From: Emiliania huxleyi CCMP1516
Lineage: Eukaryota > Haptophyta > Isochrysidales > Noelaerhabdaceae
Assembly (NCBI RefSeq): GCF_000372725.1
Contig: NW_005195508.1
Location: 318,372 to 382,371 of the forward strand
Length of the DNA stretch: 64,000 nucleotides
Direction: 5' to 3'
The notes below the pieces were generated by a model. It had not been told where the DNA came from, did no database searches, and worked only from the letters and a program-made list of their open reading frames with translations. Below, piece by piece: positions 20,145 to 31,243 of this stretch. The stretch's first letter is position 1. Each line of letters starts with the position of its first letter. Both the position numbers and the translations under genes were made by a program.

Positions 20145-21572
20145 GCGGCCGTTGGAAGCGACCGTGGTGGTGCTATGCAGGAAAGCCGCAGCGCCGGCAA
20201 GACACGAAGAAGACCAACCCAAAGTGCCGCGCCAACCTGCGACCGCGCTCCGCGGCCGGATAGACCTACGTGCCCTGCTGTGCAATAGTGTACATAGACC
20301 CGGGCTTGCGTCCGGGGCAGTAGAGTAAGGGGTGAAGCCCCAGAGACCCCCGGTGCGATCGCGCGGACCCCTTGGAGCCCCCCCCCCCCCTGGTGCGTGC
20401 GCACTTTGTGGTTCGAAGAAGACACATTCACACGCACAATCACATGTCACATGTACATGTTGTTGTTGTGTGCACACAGCGGCGTAACCACCATGGTAAC
20501 CACGTGAGATTTATTCTACGCCATTCGCGCGGGCCCGAATCCTTTATACTGGGGGCGCGGGCCCCGCCCGCGCCCGGCCAGGTTCGAGGTATGGATAAAC
20601 CAGACACCACTATGTTATATCATAGGATATAACATACTGAGATACCAGGCTCTTCCCTGGCATATCAGCTATCAAGAAAACGTCTGACTTCTAGGAGGAT
20701 GAGCTCTGTATTCTGCTTTTTCGCCACATCCCACAGAAAACATCCGGGCCATGGGAATATCGGTCCAGACGCTCTGGGTTCTGGTTTTTCGAGGTGTGAA
20801 CGATCTCCCCGGAGGGGTCATTCCGGCGGAATGACCCCTCATTAACTCATCGGATTCCGAATGGGTCGAACGGGAGTACTAAGACAGCAGCATGTTCTGG
20901 GTGGGAGGAACCCTTGGGGGGAACGCGGCGGTCTGGTTTCTGGTTTCTGGTTTTTCGATATAGCAAGGGTTTTATGGAAATATCGCGCGATCTGGTTTCT
21001 GGTTTTTGCTCCGAAAGCGAGGTTGGCGACGCGCCGCGCTGCCACGCACTTTTGTGGCTCACGGGGTCCGCCAGGCTGCCGCGATCCCGAGCGGAAACGC
21101 CGTGGCAGCCAACATGGCTGCCTTGTGCATCGGACGCCGACCGGCGGGGACATGGGGCAGAGGTCCTCACAGCCCCCTGCCAAGGCAGAGAGAGGCAGAC
21201 GTCCTCACACCAGCACATTGATATGATTCCCATTACCTCCTCCGAATCACGAGGCCAGGCTGAAACACGAATGACAAATCGCGGCAGCCAGGCCTACGCG
21301 AGATATCCACAGCACCGCAGAGAGTCAGTCACTTAAGAGTTAAGTGTGAGGACCTCTCGCACATGAGGACCTCTCGCCCCAGCCAGCGCTTGTGAGGACC
21401 TCTCTGTCTCGACGTCCCTCTGCTTGCTTGCTGGTGCTGCCGCGCTTGTCTCCGGGAGGGTGGCACTGTGAGGGTGGCACTGTGTGCACGTGCGAGCGCA
21501 CGTAGTAAGATGGAGAGCGAGTGCGTCGATCAAAGCGAAAGCAGACGCCGGGCTGAGAAGGGGACGATGCAG
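20145..21572. other. Intergenic with palindromes and TCTGGTTTCTGG-type repeats
   Basis: No gene recognised. Contains perfect inverted arms TATGTTATATC (20611-20621/20626-20636) and GAGGGGTCATTCCG (20812-20825/20827-20840), and several copies of TTCTGGTTTTT (20770-21010). Confidence 0.6.
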
Positions 21573-21758
21573 GCTGAGGGAGGGTGTAGAGGATGTAGAG
21601 TGTAGAGCGCTGTAGAGCTGTAGAGATGGAGAGCGCTGTAGAGCTGTAGAGCTCTACATCCGCCGCGGGACGAGGCGGGTGCGTTGTAGAGCGATGTAGA
21701 GGCGCTCTACAACGTGAAATCTCTACAACAAACTCTACATCCGCATCAGCGGCGAACG
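21573..21758 (+). repeat. TGTAGAG-rich dispersed repeat, copy 1
   Basis: Runs of GATGTAGAG, GCTGTAGAGC and GCTCTACA motifs forming many nested hairpins. A second copy occurs reversed at 49133-49337, sharing the end CTCTACATC..CGGCGAACG. Confidence 0.8.
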
Positions 21759-22268
21759 CGGAGTTACGTGAGTCGTCCGAGAAGACCGCGGTGACTCGGA
21801 GCCAAACGCTGGCCGGAACGGGGCGTCCTTGAGCCGGCCGTTTGACGCCATGCAGATCTCGGCCTCAGCCGCCCAGAGGAGCGCTGGCGGTGGGAATTGG
21901 CTCGCGACAGCCTCCCAGCTCTTGGCCGGCGTGGGCCATGCGGTGGAGCAGAGCTTCTCGTAGGCCTCTTGCGCGGCGGAGACGCGGACACCGCGCTGGC
22001 GTTCGATCAGCATCGCAACCCGGCTCAGCTGAGGCCGCCGCTCGGCTAGGAGCACCAGCGCTCGGTGCCAGAGGTGAATGCCGCGCCTCACACCCTGACC
22101 GCCACGCTGAAGCTCACCCTCACGCGCCACGGCTGCCTCCGCCTCCCGCTGCGCGGCGAGCTGCGCCGCCAGCCGCGCCGCGCCGCTGTCGAACGAGGCC
22201 GCCGCAAGCGCTTCCCGTTCACGCCCAGCGCGCTCCACGAATGCGGTCGGCCCCTCGGCGACGGCCAT
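21735..22268 (-). CDS. Uncharacterised Ala/Arg-rich helical protein
   Basis: Single 177-residue frame from ATG 22268: MAVAEGPTAFVERAGREREA, then long predicted helices (LAAQLAAQREAEAAVAREGE; HLWHRALVLLAERRPQLSRV; AAQEAYEKLCSTAWPTPAKS). No domain recognised. Its last codons run into the TGTAGAG repeat, so the annotated end (MRM) is repeat-derived and the true protein may differ or have further exons. Confidence 0.4.
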   Translation of the reverse strand: MAVAEGPTAFVERAGREREALAAASFDSGAARLAAQLAAQREAEAAVAREGELQRGGQGVRRGIHLWHRALVLLAERRPQLSRVAMLIERQRGVRVSAAQEAYEKLCSTAWPTPAKSWEAVASQFPPPALLWAAEAEICMASNGRLKDAPFRPAFGSESPRSSRTTHVTPRSPLMRM

Positions 22269-22745
22269 GCCCGGTCGAGTTTTCCGTTACAATAGACCCT
22301 TCCCCCACCCCGACACTCGAGAGAGAAGTAAACTCTAGCGCACCGTTGCCTACCTGGATGGATACGACACTGCGACACCCACAGGGAGTCAAGGATCCGC
22401 ATCAGCTCTCTCATCGTTCTAAAAGAAAGAAAACACCGCGAAACGAGGGATGGGAGGAGAACAGGAGGGTCCCCACCTGCACGGGCAGGATTTTGGAAGG
22501 ACGATCAGGGGGACAGGTGGGGCTCTCCTGCTCCTGACAAGGGACACGACAGGCTCGCAGCGCGGTGCGCGGTGGACTCCCACATCCACTGGCGGTCTCA
22601 TCTCAGTCTAGCGACCTGCCTCCAGCTTGTCGCTGTTGAGTGAATCGTGTGTGCGCGTTGGAAAATTCTTCTTACGCCCCGACCTCACCCAAGGGGGCCC
22701 TGGCGGCGCCGCTGCGCAGCATACTCTGCCGCAGCTCCCGCCCGC

Positions 22746-23877
22746 ATGCCGACCCGTGGTGATTCGAGAGGCACGCTCCTACGCCGGACAACAACGGGTC
22801 TGCCCATCTTCGAGCCGCCTGGTGAGGCGGATGACCTCGAAGAACTCGGTAAAGCCGCGCCGCGAGCCGTACACTCTTCCGTGCACTGCCTCACCCGCGT
22901 GTGCCGCTCGCCTGCAGACCTTCCGAAGCTCCTCTTAGTCGGCAGCGCCTTCTACACCGGCCTGAACTGCTGCACCTACCCTCTCGCAGTCATAAAGACG
23001 AGGATGCAGGCGAGTGCGGTGAGCATGGGCTCGCTCGAGGCGGCCGGCGAGCTGTGGCGCATCTCTGGCATCCGAGGCTTCTACGCGGGCATCGGTCCTG
23101 TGCTGCTCGGTGCGCTGCCCGCTCGGGCGGGCTACATCACCGCGCTCGAGGGAACCAAGGCCTTCTGGCAGGCGCGTGCCGAAGCGGCAGGCGTGACGGG
23201 GCCGACGGCCGCCGCAGCGAGCAACGGCGCGGCCGGCTTCGGCGCGGTGCTAGCGAGCCAGACGATCTACACGCCCTGCGACGTGGTGACGCAGCGGGTG
23301 ATGGTTGCGAGCGGGTCGGGCGGCGCTGCGGCGGCGGACGCCTCTGCAGCCCACGTGGTGCGAGACATCTGGAGCACCTCTGGCTGGTCTGGCTTTTACC
23401 GCGGGTTTGGCGTGACGCTGATCGCCTACCTGCCGGGCGGGTCGGTCTGGTGGGCGGCGTACGGCGGCGCGCGCTCCGCGGCGAGCGGGCAGAAGCTGAT
23501 GCCCGATCTAGCCGAGCTTGCTCTCGCCGCGACGTGGGCATCACTGTGGACGGTGCGATCACAGAATGAAGCTAGTCTAGCGGGCTGTGGACGGTGCGAG
23601 AGGCGGTGGCGCGCACCTTGGCTGCGATGCGCTTCAGCGCTGCGGCCGCTGCGGGTAGGTTGCGGTGACGAGTCCGCTCGACGTGCTCAAGACGCGCGTG
23701 CAGCTCGCGCCGAGCAGGGTAGCGCCGCCCGTGCTCACCATTGGGAGGGAGCTGCTGCGGAGCGAGGGCTTTGCTGGGCTATACCGCGGCTTCCTCCCGC
23801 GCTGGAGCCAGGCCTCCATCTTCAGCGGCTCCGTCATCTCCCTGTACGAGCACCTCAAGCGCATCTGCAAGAAGTAG
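22746..23877 (+). CDS. Mitochondrial carrier (SLC25 family)
   Basis: Inner-membrane solute transporter. Three carrier signatures are visible: YPLAVIKTRMQ (repeat 1), TPCDVVTQRVMV (repeat 2) and SPLDVLKTRVQLAP (repeat 3), each followed by a GFY(A/R)G or GLYRG motif (RGFYAGIGP, SGFYRGFGV, AGLYRGFLP). The set and the TP(C)DVV(T)QR variant suggest an SLC25A44-like carrier, but substrate cannot be read. Stop 23877 after LKRICKK. The last exon begins near 23665. Around 23544-23600 a 15-bp exon edge (CTGTGGACGGTGCGA) is duplicated with a 41-base period, so one short intron there is unresolved. N-terminal residues before PADLPKLLLVG are uncertain, as an AG acceptor lies at 22917. Confidence 0.85.
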
Positions 23878-24686
23878 ACGGCGGCACGTGCCCCCTGCTC
23901 TCGTCGACCCTCTCCCTCCACGTACCACGAGGCCCTGCACTGGTCCTGCTGTGTGGAGTGTGCGCAAAACATGGCGCAAAAACAGACGGAGCAGAATTGT
24001 GTGTGTAGTCTGTAGAGCCGTAGACTTAACGTCGTCACATCCTCACAAGTCACCCGCCGAAAAGTCTCCCACTCGCGCCCTCCCCAAACCTAATCCTCTC
24101 TCTATTTACATACATAAACCTGAGTGATGTGCGTGTGCCTCCCAGGCGCAGCCCTCATACAACTAACAAGAGCCGTGACCCCGACAGCGTGTCCAGCGGA
24201 CACCGAACACACACACACCGTGTAAATAAATAAAACGGACACCTCTACTAGGAGATGGGTAAAAAGGAACAGGTCCCCGCCCTGCGGTCTTTGTGCAGGG
24301 TTCTTTGTGGGTGTGGTCGGCGACTAGCCGGGGTCGTCCTCCCGATGGACTAGCACTAGCCGTCTTCCACATGGTCCCTCGGGTCCCTGCTGCTCCTAAT
24401 CTCTTCGTACATCCTCCTGCTGATCTGTGTGGTATGCACTGCGTACTATATTGTTTCTCTGGTACACAGAATCATGCACACATACATGCAAAATCAAGGC
24501 CAAGAGGCAAGCGTGAAGCGAGGAGCGAGGTGCAGGTTCGGGCTCGAGCGCGCGACACCGACATGGCGCGCGCCGCGGCGCCACCGCGCCCCCCTTTGCG
24601 GAGGGCGCTTTAGCAGTGGGCGCCGCCTAAATCTCGCGCGGTACACACGACCAACGACGCAGAGAAAAGCATCCATTGCCGCACAG
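23878..24686. other. Intergenic between two convergent genes
   Basis: 3' flanks of the carrier and of the filamin/kelch gene. Holds a TAAATAAATAAAACG..GAGATGGGTAAAAAG motif (24222-24272) also found at 55314-55362. No gene. Confidence 0.5.
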
Positions 24687-27677
24687 TCATAGCTCCCCCA
24701 GTAGCCGCGCTAGCTTCAGCACGTCGGAATCGGCCATGAGTAGGTCTGCTTTCGTTGCGGGGCGGCCATGCTTCTCGCAAAAGGCAGCCCGCCACGCCTC
24801 GAGCTCGGCGGCCTTGTCAGCTTTGAAGCTGCTCGACGGCGGGCACTCCGGCTCGACGAGCTGCCGGGTAGATGCTGCACGCTCCGCGCCACCCTCGAGT
24901 TGACCGTCCAGTCGCGAGCCGCGGCCTCGCCCTGCCGGGAAGCGGGTGTCAAAGCAAACGGTACCCGCGCCTTCGTCGAAGGTCCATAGGCCAAGTAGCC
25001 CAGAGTCTCGTCCCCGTGCCGGGAGTGCACCCTGCCCCGCCTGTACCTCGCTAAGCAGAAGCGGCCGCGACCACAGCGCAGCCTGGTCGAAGCTTCCGTG
25101 GAAGCCGCCTCGGCTCGGCGATGCGCCAAGAAAGAGGTCGGTCTCGCCTCTTCCGGCGAGATCCTTGCCCCCTACCGAGGCGGAACCCGAGTCGACGAGG
25201 CAGCCGTCACGATACAGGGCAAAGGCCCCGCCGGCCGCGTCATAAGTTGCCGTCAGGCGCACCCAGCGGCCTGTCGGGATCGATCGCGCCGCCAGCTGGT
25301 TCTTTCCCAGCCCGCCGACGAAGGCGCACAAGTTGACTCCATTGCCATCGTCGCTCGGCTGGGCGTAGAGGCCAAACGACTGCTTGGTGCTGGCGTCGCC
25401 TTTACAGATAATCATGGAGGGCGGGCCTCCCGGACGGATCATTACGGGCATCACCCAGGCCTCCACGGTGAATCCTCCGGCGCCAATGGCGGCGCCAACG
25501 ACGGGTGGCATCTTCACAAGCGCGTATTGGGACGGGTCTCCTGTCAGCTGTAAGCAGCCGTGCTGCACGAAATCGCCATTCTGGAGAGCGAGCGGCACCA
25601 CAGCCCCAGCTGTACCCCTCGCCGTCCCACCGTTCGCGCTTGTAGGCGTAGCCTCGCTGAACAACAGGTGGCGGCCGCACACATAAGCTGCTACCGGCCG
25701 CCGTCCCGCACGCAGCGGCGGCGAGGCGGTGCGCAAGTGCCACTCGCGCCGGCTGACGTCGAGGAGGGCGACCTCCTCTGCCGCCACCTCCTGCTCCTCG
25801 TCTCTGCCCGCCCCGCTACAGCTCATTCCGCCGCACGCGAGGAGGTAGCGGCCGAGGACGCGCACGAGAGAGTGGCCGTACCGCGCAGTCGGAGGGTAGC
25901 CCTCCACCTCGGGCTGCTCCCACTCCTCGCTGGATGGGTCGAATCGCCAGATCTCCGACGACGCCCCGTCAGGAGTCCGGCCACCAAGCATCCAGAGGGC
26001 GCCGTCCGCCCCTTGCGCCATTGCCGCGTGCGAGCGGGCACTCGGCCCATGCGCGCATGCCACTTGGCGCCAGATGTGTGTGTCCACGTCGAATCTCCAC
26101 AGCTCATTGCTTAGCCCACCGACACCTTCGCCTCCAAACAGCCACACCGCTTGCCTCGTGGCGCTCTGGTGCAGCTTCACTCCCGACACCTCCGCAAACG
26201 CGTCTACGGCCTGTGATGCGGCGCAAAGGTCGGAGCCCAAGAGAAGGGGCGCTGCTGTGACTGCGGCGCAAGCGCCCACCCGAGCCTCGGGCGCCGACTC
26301 GGTTGGAGCTGTCGTGAGCAATGGCGTGGGGTTTGCCGGCTGTGCCTCAAAGCCACCGTTGACTACAAGGCGGCACACGGCGACATGAGTCCTCTGCTCT
26401 CGCGTCCTTTGCTCTCGCGTCGCCACTCGCCCTGCAATCGCCCGCGGATCCAGTGCGTAGCCCCGCGCCGTGACTGCAAAGAGAAAGTACCCACCTTCCT
26501 CGCAGCTTATGACGTCGAGCGGCATCATCGCCGAGCCTCTGCTTGCGCCACCGCCGGAGGAGGCGGCTACAAGAGCCGGTGACCTGGGCCGAGTCACCGA
26601 CCACGGGTTCGCCGACCACGGCCTGGTCGCCGGCCGCGCTGCGGAGAGAGGTCGCTCCAAGCCGAGATTGGGCGCGCTCTGAGGCCGTGCTTCACGCGTC
26701 GCGCGCAGGCGAAGGTCGCACAGCACACGGCCACGGAAGCGGTAGTCGCGCGGCGGCGCCAGCAGCCGCTCCCTCGGCTTTAGTGGCAAGCGCGGTGGAG
26801 TTTTCGCGCTTTCCGACTCGAAGAGGCATGCAGGTTGACAGAAGTGCAGCGAGGGCAGCGCGAGAGTTGCTCGCTGCGGTGCCATCTTGCCAGCCAAGAT
26901 AATCTGCCCACCGGCAGCAGCCGCGGCGACAGCTGTGCCCTCGATGGGCCCCGAGGCAGTCTCGCCGCCAAGCGGGGCCCACCGCAACTCGGGCGGAGGC
27001 TGGGCGAAGGGCGACACGAGCGTGCAAGTGAAGGGCGACCCGCGGATGTGAGTGCGATCGAGCGTGACCTCGAGAGAGTAGACGGCAGCGACGGGAGCCG
27101 ACCACGATAGCAAGTACCGGCCGTCGCCGAGATCAGTCGGACGTTGTCGCTCATCAAAACTTTCGCACCATCCGTCATACTGATTGCACGCAGGGCGTAG
27201 GGCCCGAATGCGGGTCTGGAAGACGGCGCCGCCCACGTGCAGCGGGTTGTCATTGCAGTCGCGTGCGGTGATGACAATCTCGCACGGCTCGCCGGCGACT
27301 CCGTCGTACAGACAAGGTCCGCTGGCGGTGCAGCTCCGTGCAGCGAGGCAGCCATCCATAACGCTGGGCCGGAAGGGCGAACCGGGCAGGGCTACGCCGT
27401 TGACGGTGACGTGCAGCGCGGCTGTGCGGCCTGGCTCGAGCCCATCGGCAAGGTATGAGACGGAGTATGAGCCATCGGTGTTGTCTGCCACCTGCCCGAC
27501 GGTGGGGCCATGCTTCATACCCGTCACCCACGAAGTGATGTTGTCTCCACCCCACTCTAAACGCTCGCCGTTCGAGTCGTGAGCGTGCACGCGGAAGGAC
27601 GAGACGCAGCCTGCACGGGCAACCCTGAGCCCGGGTCCCTTTGCGTTCGATCGCGCGCCATCGGCTTGGCGGCGCAT
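24687..27677 (-). CDS. Filamin-repeat, kelch and LamG-like multidomain protein, single exon
   Basis: 996 residues from ATG 27677 to stop 24687 without a visible intron. Domains in order: two filamin/ABP280-type Ig repeats (about 15-115: VADNTDGSYSVSYLADG, ALHVTVNGVALPGSPFRP; 130-230: VYSLEVTLDRTHIRGSPFTC), a variable linker, a kelch/galactose-oxidase beta-propeller segment (about 500-660: VWLFGGEGVGGLSNELWRFD, ALWMLGGRTPDGASSEIWRF, GHSLVRVLGRYLLACGG), a LamG/concanavalin-like domain (about 730-930: FTVEAWVMPVMIRPG, GRWVRLTATYDAAGGAFALY, GLLGLWTFDEGAGTVCFD), and a short helical tail EAWRAAFCEKHGRPATKADL. No signal peptide is evident, so probably cytosolic scaffold or adhesion-related (inference). 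Confidence 0.85.
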   Translation of the reverse strand: MRRQADGARSNAKGPGLRVARAGCVSSFRVHAHDSNGERLEWGGDNITSWVTGMKHGPTVGQVADNTDGSYSVSYLADGLEPGRTAALHVTVNGVALPGSPFRPSVMDGCLAARSCTASGPCLYDGVAGEPCEIVITARDCNDNPLHVGGAVFQTRIRALRPACNQYDGWCESFDERQRPTDLGDGRYLLSWSAPVAAVYSLEVTLDRTHIRGSPFTCTLVSPFAQPPPELRWAPLGGETASGPIEGTAVAAAAAGGQIILAGKMAPQRATLALPSLHFCQPACLFESESAKTPPRLPLKPRERLLAPPRDYRFRGRVLCDLRLRATREARPQSAPNLGLERPLSAARPATRPWSANPWSVTRPRSPALVAASSGGGASRGSAMMPLDVISCEEGGYFLFAVTARGYALDPRAIAGRVATREQRTREQRTHVAVCRLVVNGGFEAQPANPTPLLTTAPTESAPEARVGACAAVTAAPLLLGSDLCAASQAVDAFAEVSGVKLHQSATRQAVWLFGGEGVGGLSNELWRFDVDTHIWRQVACAHGPSARSHAAMAQGADGALWMLGGRTPDGASSEIWRFDPSSEEWEQPEVEGYPPTARYGHSLVRVLGRYLLACGGMSCSGAGRDEEQEVAAEEVALLDVSRREWHLRTASPPLRAGRRPVAAYVCGRHLLFSEATPTSANGGTARGTAGAVVPLALQNGDFVQHGCLQLTGDPSQYALVKMPPVVGAAIGAGGFTVEAWVMPVMIRPGGPPSMIICKGDASTKQSFGLYAQPSDDGNGVNLCAFVGGLGKNQLAARSIPTGRWVRLTATYDAAGGAFALYRDGCLVDSGSASVGGKDLAGRGETDLFLGASPSRGGFHGSFDQAALWSRPLLLSEVQAGQGALPARGRDSGLLGLWTFDEGAGTVCFDTRFPAGRGRGSRLDGQLEGGAERAASTRQLVEPECPPSSSFKADKAAELEAWRAAFCEKHGRPATKADLLMADSDVLKLARLLGEL

Positions 27678-28313
27678 ATGTGTGTGAGGATGGGCGGGGC
27701 GCTGTAACCGTCAAATTGACGGTTTCGGAAGGAGGGAAGTGCTTTCCAAGTTTCTTCTTGGTCGGCGAACTCTCCTCATTCCAAAGCCGCTCCCAACTCC
27801 ATTAACGCTTGGTTTTGCATGCAACGCACATAGGAGCCCTCCTCCTCCGGCGGCTTGCGCTTCAGCCTTCGCAACGAATGGCCCTTCTTCGGCCCACATC
27901 TCGCAACATGATGACCCTCTCGCCTCTGACCTGCCCCGCCGCCCCCCCGAGCCCCGTGCCCGTCCCGCTCCCGCGGTCCCGGCTCCCGGCTCCAGCTGGA
28001 CGCGCCGTGCGCGTTTCCTGTAACGGCAAAAACGGGCCGTTTACGGCTTAGGAATGAATATGAGTATGAATATAAGAATAAAATTTGAATTTCGTCTTTA
28101 TCGATGCACGATCTTGGAAACATACAGGAATGGACATCCTTTGAAGGAGAAGTTACACACGCTCGCCGACTGATCTAGTGCGCTTCCCCGCGCGTGAGGT
28201 GTGCACGTCAGTCTACACAAACACCACCACCACCGTCCCCGTACCGTGATAGCGAGAAAGGATTGGGCTTTGGGGATGAGAACGAACTTTGAAGGTGAGA
28301 TCCAATCTGCACG
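27678..28313. other. Intergenic
   Basis: Between two minus-strand genes; AT-richer around 28050-28130 (AAGAATAAAATTTG). No gene recognised. Confidence 0.4.
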
Positions 28314-28814
28314 TCACATCAGCGGAGGCCCTCGCGGCGGCGGCGGCGAAGACAGTGGCGGCGACGGCGGCGGAGGCGAGGGCTCTGGATTGAGTGGTGT
28401 CGACGGCCGCTCCGATAACCACATTGGCACTTTCCTCGCCATTTTCTTCGTTAGCGCTGATACGTGCACCGTCGGAGAAAACGGCGGCGGCAGCGGCCGT
28501 GGCAGAAATGGCGGGGGCGCCGGAGGCGCCGGCGCGAACGGCGGAGGGCTCGGCATGGGCGGGCAGGCGAAGTTCGCGTCTCGGCAACTGATCGGACACG
28601 AGTACACAAGGTCCTGTACCTCCTCTTTGGTGTCCAGGCCCCAGCCGCCAAGGATACAGTCGTGTCCGCGCCAGTCTCTGCACCTCCAGCCGGCGTAGTG
28701 GTAGTGCTCATCGTCGCGGCAGCGCATGTACCGCGGCAGCTCGTCCAGTTGGCGGCCGACGAAGAGGAGCGAACTCGGCAGCGCAGGGTGTAGGCGGTCG
28801 AAGAGGAGCGACAT
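28314..28814 (-). CDS. Cys-rich / proline-rich protein, probably extracellular
   Basis: From ATG 28814: MSLLFDRLHPALPSSLLFVG, then a compact six-cysteine module MRCRDDEHYHYAGWRCRDWR, GHDCILGGWGLDTKEEVQDL, VYSCPISCRDANFACP, followed by a PPPFAPAPPAPPP spacer and a hydrophobic-free C-terminus. The W.C.DW.G.DC ... L...CP..C pattern is one I recall as a repeated extracellular module in haptophyte proteins (memory, unverified). No convincing signal peptide on this start; an upstream exon may supply it, but the upstream DNA is dispersed repeat. Confidence 0.5.
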   Translation of the reverse strand: MSLLFDRLHPALPSSLLFVGRQLDELPRYMRCRDDEHYHYAGWRCRDWRGHDCILGGWGLDTKEEVQDLVYSCPISCRDANFACPPMPSPPPFAPAPPAPPPFLPRPLPPPFSPTVHVSALTKKMARKVPMWLSERPSTPLNPEPSPPPPSPPLSSPPPPRGPPLM

Positions 28815-30512
28815 CAGGGCGCGGGAGGGACTCGGACTGCTTTCCTTGAGAGCGAGCTGTTCGAAGCGGCCCAAGCAAGTCGTCAGAAAAAATGCTTGGG
28901 GCAAGCCCGGTCCTGGGCGTGAGGTTACTGACCGCACTCCAAGTGCTCCAAGTGCAAGCCGTCAGAAAAAATTCTTCGGACGGCGAAGCGGAGAAAGCGA
29001 CACCAAAGGCGAGGGAAACGACCACACCGGCCGTCGTATGACGCTCGGCAAGCGAGCAAGAGAGAGAGCGAATCGGGGAGAAAGAACCGGAGCCCCGGGA
29101 GGACGGAAGGTGGAGCTCCGCGGGACCGGGGACTAAGTAAGTAAGCAAGCGTCTGTGGTTGGGCGTGGTGTACAGTGTAATGTCCACTAGCTCCGAGCAG
29201 AGGGGGCGTCCTGCAGTTAAGGGGAAACCCGGTACGCGGGTCTCCAACCCTGTCCCTCGGAGAACCGTGTTTATTTTACGGCCCTTTCCCTGCGAACGCG
29301 CACCCCCCCTAGGGGTCAGGGCTCTCTAGCCCGTAGCCCGATGCCGATCATCCGGCCCGCTGGGTGCGCTTCTTAGCTCCCCGGCCCTGGATGTGAGGTT
29401 ACTAACTGCACTCCAAGTGCTCCAAGCGCGCGCACAAGCCACAACCAGGTACAGCAGGAAGCACGGTATGTATGCGCGAGAGATCCCCTGTGCCCAGTGC
29501 TTAGCCCTCTCCGCGCCGCCATTCGCCCTCGCCCCCTCGCTTTTGCAAACCTGGAAACTCCAAAAACTGCAAAACCGTGGGGACCCCGGGGGGGACGCCC
29601 CCCCCCCCCCCCCAGCCCTACTCGAGTAGCTTGGGCTGTCCGGAGTCCGCGTTTTCTTTCTTTGTTTACACCAGAAAAATAATTCCTTTCTCTCATGTCT
29701 TTCTGCACATGTGCAGGCATAATGTGTGTGGTCATGCGCAACACCGGAAATTCCGGTGGGGATAGTACACAGAAATGTGACATTCATAGTGTGTTGGCCG
29801 CGGCCCGTCTCCGCCTCTAAGCGCAAGGACTCCGCCGCACCCTGCGGCGCATGCACCCCGCTCCGGTCGGTCGCGGGTCGGACGCGATACAGCTCGGACG
29901 AACGCACGGCTCGGCGAGCAATAGGCAAGCGCAAGCTCTTTGCCCGTTGTTTGCTTCAAACTTCGAGGCCCGAGTCGAAAAACTTGGATGCTTGTCTGTC
30001 GGAGCTCGGCTCTTGGCCGTGAGCGAATGCATTGTTCCGATAGTTCGTGCCGCTCAAGTCTGTGCGGCGGCGGCGGCCGCCGCCGCCGCAGCCGCCGCCC
30101 CCGTCCTTGCAGAGGGCGTATAGCAGAAGGAGATGGGCGAACCCAGCGACGAACTCCGCCACCACGCAGCAGCAACTACTTTCGCGGCGGTGTCCAATCA
30201 AGGCGGCCGGGGGGGGGGGGGGGGGGGCCCCAAGGGGAAGCGAAAAAGCCCCTTTTAGATTTGCCAGCCGAGCTTGTCGTATGTCCGACCTGTGAGGGAC
30301 GGTCCGTCGTGCAAAGTTTGGAGTGGAAGGGGACCCGGAGTGTGGGTCGTACGAGGGGAGAGGGTGGGGGGGGGCGGGGCGGGGCGCCAGTCTTGCGCAA
30401 GGGTCGCCGACTGCCACCCCACGATGCCGAGCCAAGATAGGCCCGGCGCAGCGTAAAGGCACCAGAGCAGACCGGCGGCGAAGCGGCGGCGGACGTCGGC
30501 CTGTGTGAGCAG
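28815..30512. other. Repeat-bearing intergenic region
   Basis: Holds two copies of the 57.6-kb foldback-arm sequence: 28908-28957 (diverged) and 29364-29435 (GCTGGGTGCGCTTCTTAGCT onward, near-identical to the arm). Also C/G-tracts (29588-29613; 30208-30228) and a GCC/GGC trinucleotide run (30066-30100). No gene recognised. Confidence 0.55.
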
Positions 30513-30920
30513 TTACGCGGCGGGTGTGGGTGCGCCGCGCGGGTCGCCGCGTAAGAGGGGCGTGCCGCAGACCGGCTGGGAGAGGCACGCGCAGCAGAGG
30601 GCGGCCACGAGCCCGACGACGGCGGTGGAGAGTTGCGCGATCGCATAATCGGTCTTGTTGTCTTCATCGACGAGGATTTCGGAGAGAGTGCCGTTGGGGC
30701 CGATCTCGGTGAGGCCGAACACCGGGTCCTGCACGAGGTTGAGAGCACCCACGCCGAGCAGGATAAAGTCGAGCAGGATGCAGAGGTGCCTTGAGCACGC
30801 CTTACGGCTGCCTGCGCGGCAGCAGCCGCACAGCGCGCCACACGTGCTCGCGCATGCGCGGCGGAGGCAGGACCCTTCCCTGCAGCACGAAGGGCAGCTA
30901 CAGCGGCCACAGCGCCGCAT
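30513..30920 (-). CDS. Small Cys-rich membrane protein
   Basis: 135 residues from ATG 30920. N-terminus is Cys/Arg-rich (MRRCGRCSCPSCCREGSCLR), then two hydrophobic segments, CILLDFILLGVGALNLV and IAQLSTAVVGLVAALCCACL, flanking an acidic loop IGPNGTLSEILVDEDNKTDY with an N-glycosylation-like NGT. A two-pass membrane protein of unknown role. One copy of the shared upstream repeat (31122-31243) lies about 200 bp before the ATG in the gene's orientation. Introns not excluded. Confidence 0.5.
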   Translation of the reverse strand: MRRCGRCSCPSCCREGSCLRRACASTCGALCGCCRAGSRKACSRHLCILLDFILLGVGALNLVQDPVFGLTEIGPNGTLSEILVDEDNKTDYAIAQLSTAVVGLVAALCCACLSQPVCGTPLLRGDPRGAPTPAA

Positions 30921-31121
30921 GCCGAGCCTGCAAAGCGCCCACAGATGACACCAGACACGAGCTCGGTCTGTCCCCCCTCGGCTCTTCGGCCGTCGGCACG
31001 CCGTGAGGGTTTATTCACGGCCTCGCCCACACCACACAATACACACACCAGGCCACCGGCGCTGCTTGGGCGCTCTCCAAAGCGTATGTTGTAAACTGGA
31101 TTAAAATACTCATACCTCTGC

Positions 31122-31243
31122 ATGGTACGGGACCCCTCGACCGTCTCGCCCTCCCTCGCTGGTGTGCTTGTGGGGGGGGGGGGGGGTCATAACATAAACA
31201 CGGTCAGGATCGAGGTGCACGCTGCTGAAGCAGTGTCGTCCCC
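31122..31243 (-). repeat. Shared upstream repeat, copy 2
   Basis: Reading minus: ACGACACTGCTTCAGCAGCG, then ACCTCGATCCTG, a C-tract, ACACACC..GAGGGAGGGCGAG and GGGGTCCCGTACCA. Matches 44611-44733 over about 120 bp and 48511-48620. Confidence 0.85.
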
